Shown: in pieces, positions 58,262 through 64,000 of the stretch
How positions within the stretch are numbered: position 1 is the first letter of the stretch
Layout: every line of letters starts with the position of its first letter
NCBI GenBank assembly: GCA_030737875.1
Contig: CM060926.1
Location: forward strand, 319,956,922 to 320,020,921
Source: Allium sativum
Taxonomy: Eukaryota > Streptophyta > Magnoliopsida > Asparagales > Amaryllidaceae
Length of the DNA: 64,000 nucleotides
Reading direction: 5' to 3'
Notes under the pieces: generated by a model
Told to the model about the DNA's origin: nothing
The model's input: only the letters and a program-made list of their open reading frames with translations
The model's database searches: none
Program-made: the position numbers and the translations under genes

Positions 58262-60620
58262 TGTTGAGGAGAAATCACGGGTACATTTATGTTCTGATAT
58301 GAGATGTGATACTCTATATAAGGTTTTTTATAAGTTTATCGCGGATTGCAAAGAAGATGAAAGCACTGAGGTAAGGTGACTGCATTATTTTGATGATGGG
58401 ATAAAGATGGCATATATGGGGAATACAATGCATCTATTATGACTGATGATTCTTGGGATTGGAAATTTTTATATGATACATCCAGTGGAGGTTACCGACC
58501 TAACCTCTCTAGTCTCTTTGCCAAGGTGCTGAATGACATAGGCCCTATATCTTCTCCTCCTCTTCTACCTCGTCATCTTCCTCTTTTTCTTCTCACACAG
58601 CTATTGGAGATTAGATGTTAGGTTTATACTAGCCGAACACCTTAGCTTCACTCCTATTTTCATGTACAGTGAGCTAGACACTTCAATCTAGCATATGTGA
58701 TGGACGTTCCACTTTAAAAACCGTAGCTGATTGTCTACTAACAATCACCTATACTGCAATGTATTTTATTATTAGTCATAATAAAGGTGTTTGCGGTCAC
58801 CTTAAAAACCGGTTGGCTTTGCCAAAAAAAATGGTTGATGTATAGCATGTGGCCCTACACTAGTTCTGTCTGATTTTCTGGTTATCTAAGTTAAAACTAT
58901 CATCATTTCATTAATCTGATGGTGATGGAATTATTAAGTGCTTAAGTCAGATATTGGGTAAAATACTCATTAATATTTCCTTGAAAATATAAGCCTTAAT
59001 AATTATTTCAATCCTTTAAATTTTATCTTTAAAACAAGGAAACTTTATAAACATTTAATATACAAATCATTACGCTACAATATGCGCTTCTAAAACCCTT
59101 GTTATTAATAATGAATGTTTCTTAGATGTAAGCGTACTTCAAAATTTAAGGCGTTGAGCCAAAACTATTCAAAATCAGTATTTGAAGCAATACGAATGTT
59201 TTGCTTGGAGAATTTCATCCATCGTTTATAATAGGATACGAGGTTTAAAAAACCTAGGGGTTTAAAATATAAGGTGCTTCTTTTTTAAAATAAATTGAGT
59301 GATAAAAACAAGTGCTTCGACCTATAATATTTTAACTTTTCTAAATATCAATGAAAACTGTTTAAAAGCTGGATTTCAAGAAAAATTAAAATAGTAAAAG
59401 CGAAGGTGATACAGTTTGTATTAACACCAAAATAGGACAAAGAGTGTAGGATTAAGAAGGCGATCTCCTTAGGTCAGAGCAGTGTATAGATTGGAGGCAA
59501 TACCTTCCGCACTGTCTCTGGTCGAAGAACTCCATACTACATTCCTTAGTATTATGTGCTTCCCCAAGTATCGACATAGTAAAGCGAAACACAGTGACGA
59601 AGAGAAATAATAATTCAGCAATAGTAAGCCATTATCTATGTTAAAACTATATTTTATCTATTTAAAGAAATATTATACACCAACCTCTTGATATTTGACA
59701 AGTTCTAATTGGCGAAGAAACCTTTTTTGTCAATTTCTCTCCTTGTTTGTGTCATAGATTTAAAATTTAAATATATTAAGTACTTGAAAACACGTTAATT
59801 ATCTTTAATAGACTAATTATTTATATAACCATTTCTATCTTAGAAAATTCATATCTACTCATAAAAATATGGGAAAATCCTTATAAATCACGCTAAATAA
59901 ATTTTTGTATATTTTCATCATATAAAAATGTCGCATCCAAAAGATTTATTTAATTATTTTTAATACTTAAATCATGAAACGTACGCATATTATCATTTAA
60001 TAGAAAATTATGAAACGTTAAACCCACTTCCAAAATAGTGCTTTTACTTCATGCAAAATCAATAAACAATTAGATAGCATATGATATTCTTTCTAATTTA
60101 AATCTACATGATAGTTCTATAATTAATTCATACAACCATCAGTCAACATACATATCTTCCTTTAAATACTAAACATGACATAAGCAATCATAAAAACACA
60201 ATATGTAGGATTTACTCCTCAGAGATAAATTAAATAAAGCAAACAAAGAGGGGATAAGATATTCACCATGATTGAAGTATGAGAGGATGAGATTTGTTGT
60301 TGCCTTAAATTCCTTATCTTTGATTTCCAATCTTCTAACTTATTCTTCCCTAATTTGTTATTGCCATGGTTAGCCTCCTTAGGGTTGTTTTAGTTGAAAT
60401 GAAAGTGAAATGAAGTGAGGAACATGAAAGGATAAGGGTTAGTTTTTGTCTTTTCCTATTTTAGCTTCCTTATATTCCTCCTTCCTGATACCAATAATAA
60501 TTGATCTAATTAGTTGGTTAACCATGGGACGACCTATTTAGTTTATCAATTTCCATCTTCTCAATATCTAAAATTATTTTATTTTATTTAACGGGTTAAA
60601 TATTTAAATAATGTCTTATA
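58262..60620. other. Unassigned AT-rich sequence
   Basis: A short frame at 58439-58620 (D-D-S-W-D-W...R-P-N-L-S-S-L-F-A-K) could be further LINE ORF1 tail but is not certain. The remainder to 60620 has no gene, RNA or array that I recognise. The right part may be a minus-strand LTR (see 60636). Confidence 0.35.
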
Positions 60621-60636
60621 AATTTAGGATGTTACA
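60460..60636 (-). repeat. Possible minus-strand LTR start
   Basis: On the minus strand TGTAACATCCTAAATTTATA begins at 60636, a start typical of plant Ty3 LTRs. A TATA-like GGAATATAAGG lies about 160 bp downstream (near 60470). The other end could not be found and no target duplication was seen, so this is tentative. Confidence 0.35.
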
Positions 60637-60829
60637 AACTATCAACTCAAGCACCCTTCAGCTTTTGGGATTTTACTGTGTATCGAACTCTTGCTCTTCC
60701 AAAATATTACCTTACATGCCACCGATGCTCCATGGGGTAATTTTGCCCATTCCTACGAGGTAAGACTTCAAATATCACTGCGCCATAGATGAACTATTGT
60801 AACACCATAGAAGTGATGTAGGAAGTGCT

Positions 60830-61070
60830 AAAAATGTTGCTATTGGCAAAAAAAAGATCAAAGGAAACACTTTCTCAGTGTTGCATTTTGCCGCGTTTCC
60901 CTAGAGTCAAAGGCAACATTTTTACCATCCAATGTCAGCATTTTCCTTGTGTTGCCATAGATAATAATTTTACTTAAAAGTGACCCCACATTATCCATAG
61001 TAATACTTTTGCCATCTAATGGCAACACGTTTACATTCCAAAAATGCTGCTATAGATATTTCATCTCTAA
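60830..61070. repeat. GTTGC/GCAAC subterminal-like short repeats
   Basis: Words such as TGTTGCTATTGG, GTGTTGCATTTT, GGCAACATTTTTA, GTGTTGCCATAGATA, GGCAACACGTTTAC and TGCTGCTATAGATA occur in both orientations. Such inverted short repeats are common in ends of CACTA-type DNA transposons, but no CACTA terminus is seen. Confidence 0.4.
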
Positions 61071-61384
61071 CAGGATTAATTATTTATTTAATAGAATACT
61101 ACTGCACATAATTTGAATTCAAATAGTGTTTTATAAAATAAAATATTTTATTTCAATAACTTAAATAGTACAAATTTTCGACTCCAACAATTTACAACTC
61201 AATGATTTACTACAACACTGATTATTCACATATGCATATATTCCTCACTACATCACTTAGTTCACTCATTACATATGCAGTTTCAATTTATACAGACACT
61301 AATAAATATATTATGAGTCGAGTGCCGAGCCGAAGGCGAGCCGAGTTGCGAGTCCGGGCGGAGCACCAGCTAGGGTTCAAGGCA

Positions 61385-61395
61385 CCTATAAATAT
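61385..61395 (+). promoter_or_regulatory. Isolated TATA box without a gene
   Basis: CCTATAAATATAAG preceded by a GC-richer stretch (61320-61380). It looks like an LTR or gene promoter remnant; no matching gene follows. Confidence 0.35.
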
Positions 61396-61969
61396 AAGAA
61401 ACACACCAGCGGGGGTTTGGAAGACCAAGCCTTCTTTGAAACAACGTTGTTTTGTTTCAAACTTCAATCAACACACCTCTCAATTAAAGAAACACATAGT
61501 ATACTGGAACAAAAATAGATTTAAATTTGAGCAAATATTATTTTATTTTAAATTTTATTGCCTCGGATTTCTGATGTATTTCTCATCATCTTTCTAGACT
61601 TGGTCTGATATGTATTATGACGATATTCAAGTATGGCATAATACCATACGAGATTATATTGAATACAGAATAGTAAGAAAGCCAATACTTGATTTACATG
61701 AATGCAAACGGGTTGAATGTGTGTACAAACATCAAAACAGTTTGTAGCGGCCCGCAAATCCGTACTATCTGAGTTGACTAATAACACAACACGTCCAACC
61801 CAAATTGCACAGAAATACGAATGATTAATAGAAAGAAGTTAGAGGATGAGAAATAGAAAAAAGAAATATTGGAATAGAAGAAAATGAAGATCACAAACTC
61901 ACAACGGAGTGAATAAAATATATTAAATAACATATCTTTATGAAATACAAATCAATAACTTTATATACA
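61396..61969. other. Unassigned sequence between TATA remnant and LTR start
   Basis: No gene or repeat array is recognised. Confidence 0.4.
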
Positions 61970-62372
61970 TGTAACACCCCGTAATTCTGTAACACTAGGA
62001 TTCACAAATCAGGGAAGAATTAAAAGTTAAAATTAGAATCAAGGGAAACAGGCTGCGTCATTGCGTTCATCTCGGAATTCTGCATGAAAACGAATCCGAG
62101 TTTGCGTAAATCGGAGTCCGTATGAGGAAGATATGGCCTCCGGAAGATTCAGCGAAGTTCAGATTTCAAAACAGGTCGAGTTCGAAATTCAAAAACAGAC
62201 CCAGAATGGGCAGGGCGGGAATTTTCCCGCCCAAGGCACCCAGGTCGACTGGGTAGTCGACATGGGGGTCGACCCCCCCACCCCCCCCCCCCCCCGTTTT
62301 TCCAACTTTCTGCACCTGGTTCGTTCTGATGTATTTGGACACGTTTTCTGACCAGGTTCGTTCGCCTAACAC

Positions 62373-62383
62373 TATATAAATAG
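62373..62383 (+). promoter_or_regulatory. TATA box of the LTR starting at 61970
   Basis: TATATAAATAG followed by CCCTGG, about 400 bp after the LTR start; the transcript start is expected near 62405. Confidence 0.65.
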
Positions 62384-62764
62384 CCCTGGTGTTCTTCTCT
62401 ATTCACAATTCTTTTCTATCCTTATGCTGCCTCTGAGAAATAAATAAATAAGTGAGTAGAATAATATATATAAAATAAATCAAGACAAGGAAATGCTGCT
62501 AAAAGATTTTCAAGAAGAGGTTCAAGTCAAGCTAGGATTCAAGAGGAGGTTCAAACAACTTCAACGACTGTTTTTCTACGAATCATAGCAACGCCATACT
62601 TCTGTTCTAATCTAATCTCTGTAAGTCAATTATTTCTAGATTTGAACGTTTTTCTCTATTCGTGACATGAAATTAAAGGAATAAAAGAATATGCCAAATC
62701 TCTCTCTCTCTATTCCAATCAGTGCCTATACTCTTGAACGTAATTAAGAACTGTTATGATTCGA

Positions 62765-62950
62765 GGGAAAATAAGACCGTGACTATGAAACTATGGACCA
62801 TAAAACCATATGCCTATGACTATGAACATTTGCCTATGACTATGAACATTGCCTATGACTGTGACTGCGACTATGAGGATTATTTCTTTGACTAAGCCTA
62901 TGCCTTTGATTAGGAAATATAAAATATTGCCTATGACATAAAAAGAACAT
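62765..62950 (+). repeat. CCTATGACTATGA-type imperfect repeats
   Basis: Words CTATGACTATGAACATT and variants (GACTGTGACTGCGACTATGA) recur about ten times downstream of the LTR TATA box. Confidence 0.7.
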
Positions 62951-63033
62951 CTGTGGTTAAACACCCGTGATTCATGACTAGGGAAGTGTTGCTTAAGTTT
63001 TGTGACTATGAAATTGGGTCTAAACCCTATCAT

Positions 63034-63203
63034 CTATTCTGTCTATTCTTGGTTTTAGACCTTGGGAATTTACCTATTAAGTTAGGTCTACCCATGTTCT
63101 TGAACCGACGTCTCTATTCTGTCTATTCTTGGTTTTCTTTGGTTTTAGACCTTGGGAATTTACCTATTAAGTTAGGTCTACCCATGTTCTTGAACCGACG
63201 TCG
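63034..63203 (+). repeat. 80-bp tandem duplication in the LTR
   Basis: CTATTCTGTCTATTCTTGG starts at 63034 and 63114. The second copy has a 10-bp insertion (TTCTTTGGTT) and otherwise matches through TTGAACCGACGTC. Confidence 0.85.
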
Positions 63204-64000
63204 TTATTCAAACCTTTTTATGCCAGTTAGTATGTCTATCTTTTGCATAGCATCTTTGGTCCATTCCCTATTTTCTACGAACCTAGCTTTATTTATAATC
63301 TAGACTGAATCACGATTATACGAACGGTGGGAATGCGATTTGGGCAAAATATGAAATTTACTAAAAACATAGTTTAACTTGGAAATTGGCATAAATTGGG
63401 AACATGTATTATGGCATGTTCATAGAAATGCAAATTGGATAAAATTGACATGAATTATAAGATGTGTAATTTGAATCTAGTATTGACGTGTAAATCTAGC
63501 ATTTACATGAATAGTGAACTAGAGTAATAAGTCTAAAATTAGAATGTTGAATCGGAATTGGATTAGCTAATTTGGCACGGTAAGTATATTGGCATAAATG
63601 TGAAATTGGCCATAATTGGGAGTAATTGGCAGGTTTGGAAAAATCATGGTTAGTGACACTTAATTTGGTATAGTCCACATACCAAAAAGCATAAATATGA
63701 TTTAGAAGGGGAAATGGGCCATAAGAATAAATGTAGACAATTTACATTAAAAGAGTAATTAGGAAATAAGTAAATTAGAAATAAATTTACTTATAGAATT
63801 TGGCCTGAATGAGGAAATGTAAATTTAGACAAATTAAAGGTTTCTTAACGACATCTCTTTTAATGACACACCAGAAAGTTCTAGGGTGACAGAGAGGATA
63901 GTGTCTAGGCTTGGGTTTGGAAAATTCAAGTTTCCTGCTCTCCCTGGCTATCCCTAACTGATCCGACGAACGGGATGGTTACTTTCAAAACTATATTTGA

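Larger units (their letters stand above)
61970..64000 (+). repeat. 5' part of another Ty3-type LTR, running off the window
   Basis: It begins TGTAACACCCCGTAATTCTG, the usual start of Tekay-like LTRs, and has a TATA box (62373-62383). No LTR end or primer site appears before 64000, so the LTR exceeds 2.0 kb. It includes a C-run of about 25 bases broken by one A (62271-62296), CTATGA-type words (62765-62950) and an 80-bp duplication. Whether it is a full element cannot be seen. Confidence 0.6.

Overview
This window is transposon-dominated plant nuclear DNA, probably from a flowering plant and most likely a eudicot. The evidence is the Tat-lineage and Tekay-lineage Ty3/gypsy elements, a MuDR-like element carrying a ULP protease gene, a Copia remnant, a DUF4283-type LINE ORF1, AT-rich sequence and typical plant splice sites and TATA boxes. 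I see no intact host gene. The species cannot be named from this sequence alone.

Layout. (1) Positions 1-11736 are the 3' part of a Ty3/gypsy Tat-lineage element on the + strand, called element A. It contains gag/protease, RT, RNase H, a second archaeal-type RNase H, integrase, a 110-bp tandem array, a multi-exon ANTISENSE gene with its own promoter, a polypurine tract and a 798-bp 3' LTR. (2) Positions 11737-14668 are the 3' part of a giant-LTR family member (element C), into which element A appears to have inserted. (3) Positions 14669-17885 and 36156 to about 40340 are the two halves of one MuDR-like element. A ULP-type cysteine protease gene (+ strand) and a mudrA transposase gene (- strand) converge. 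(4) The mudrA gene is split by element B (17891-36150, - strand), an 18.3-kb Tekay/Del-lineage chromovirus with LTRs of 7.4 and 6.2 kb and a perfect TTGCA target duplication. (5) Positions 40579 to about 43000 hold a decayed Copia LTR and gag. (6) Positions 43770-57580 are a non-autonomous element (LARD-like): two 6.4-kb LTRs flank only 1.0 kb of non-coding interior, with a perfect AGGAG target duplication. It sits inside LINE remnants. (7) Positions 58260-64000 are fragments, ending in the start of another LTR at 61970.

The main story is the giant-LTR family. Element B encodes (now broken) gag, protease, RT, RNase H, integrase and chromodomain. The LARD encodes nothing, but it keeps the same LTR ends, the same primer-binding site, a similar leader, and an identical hairpin plus polypurine tract. 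This is the expected anatomy of an autonomous/non-autonomous pair. In both, the LTR seems to hold a GC-rich, gene-like 5' leader ending in a splice donor. In element B a strong splice acceptor lies 11 nt before the gag ATG, so a leader intron of about 5.3 kb is predicted to remove most of U5 and the primer site from gag mRNA.

All coding regions seen are damaged by stops or frameshifts. Coordinates of LTR ends, target duplications, PBS and PPT were read directly. Exon boundaries are inferred from splice motifs and frame continuity. No alignment or database search could be run.
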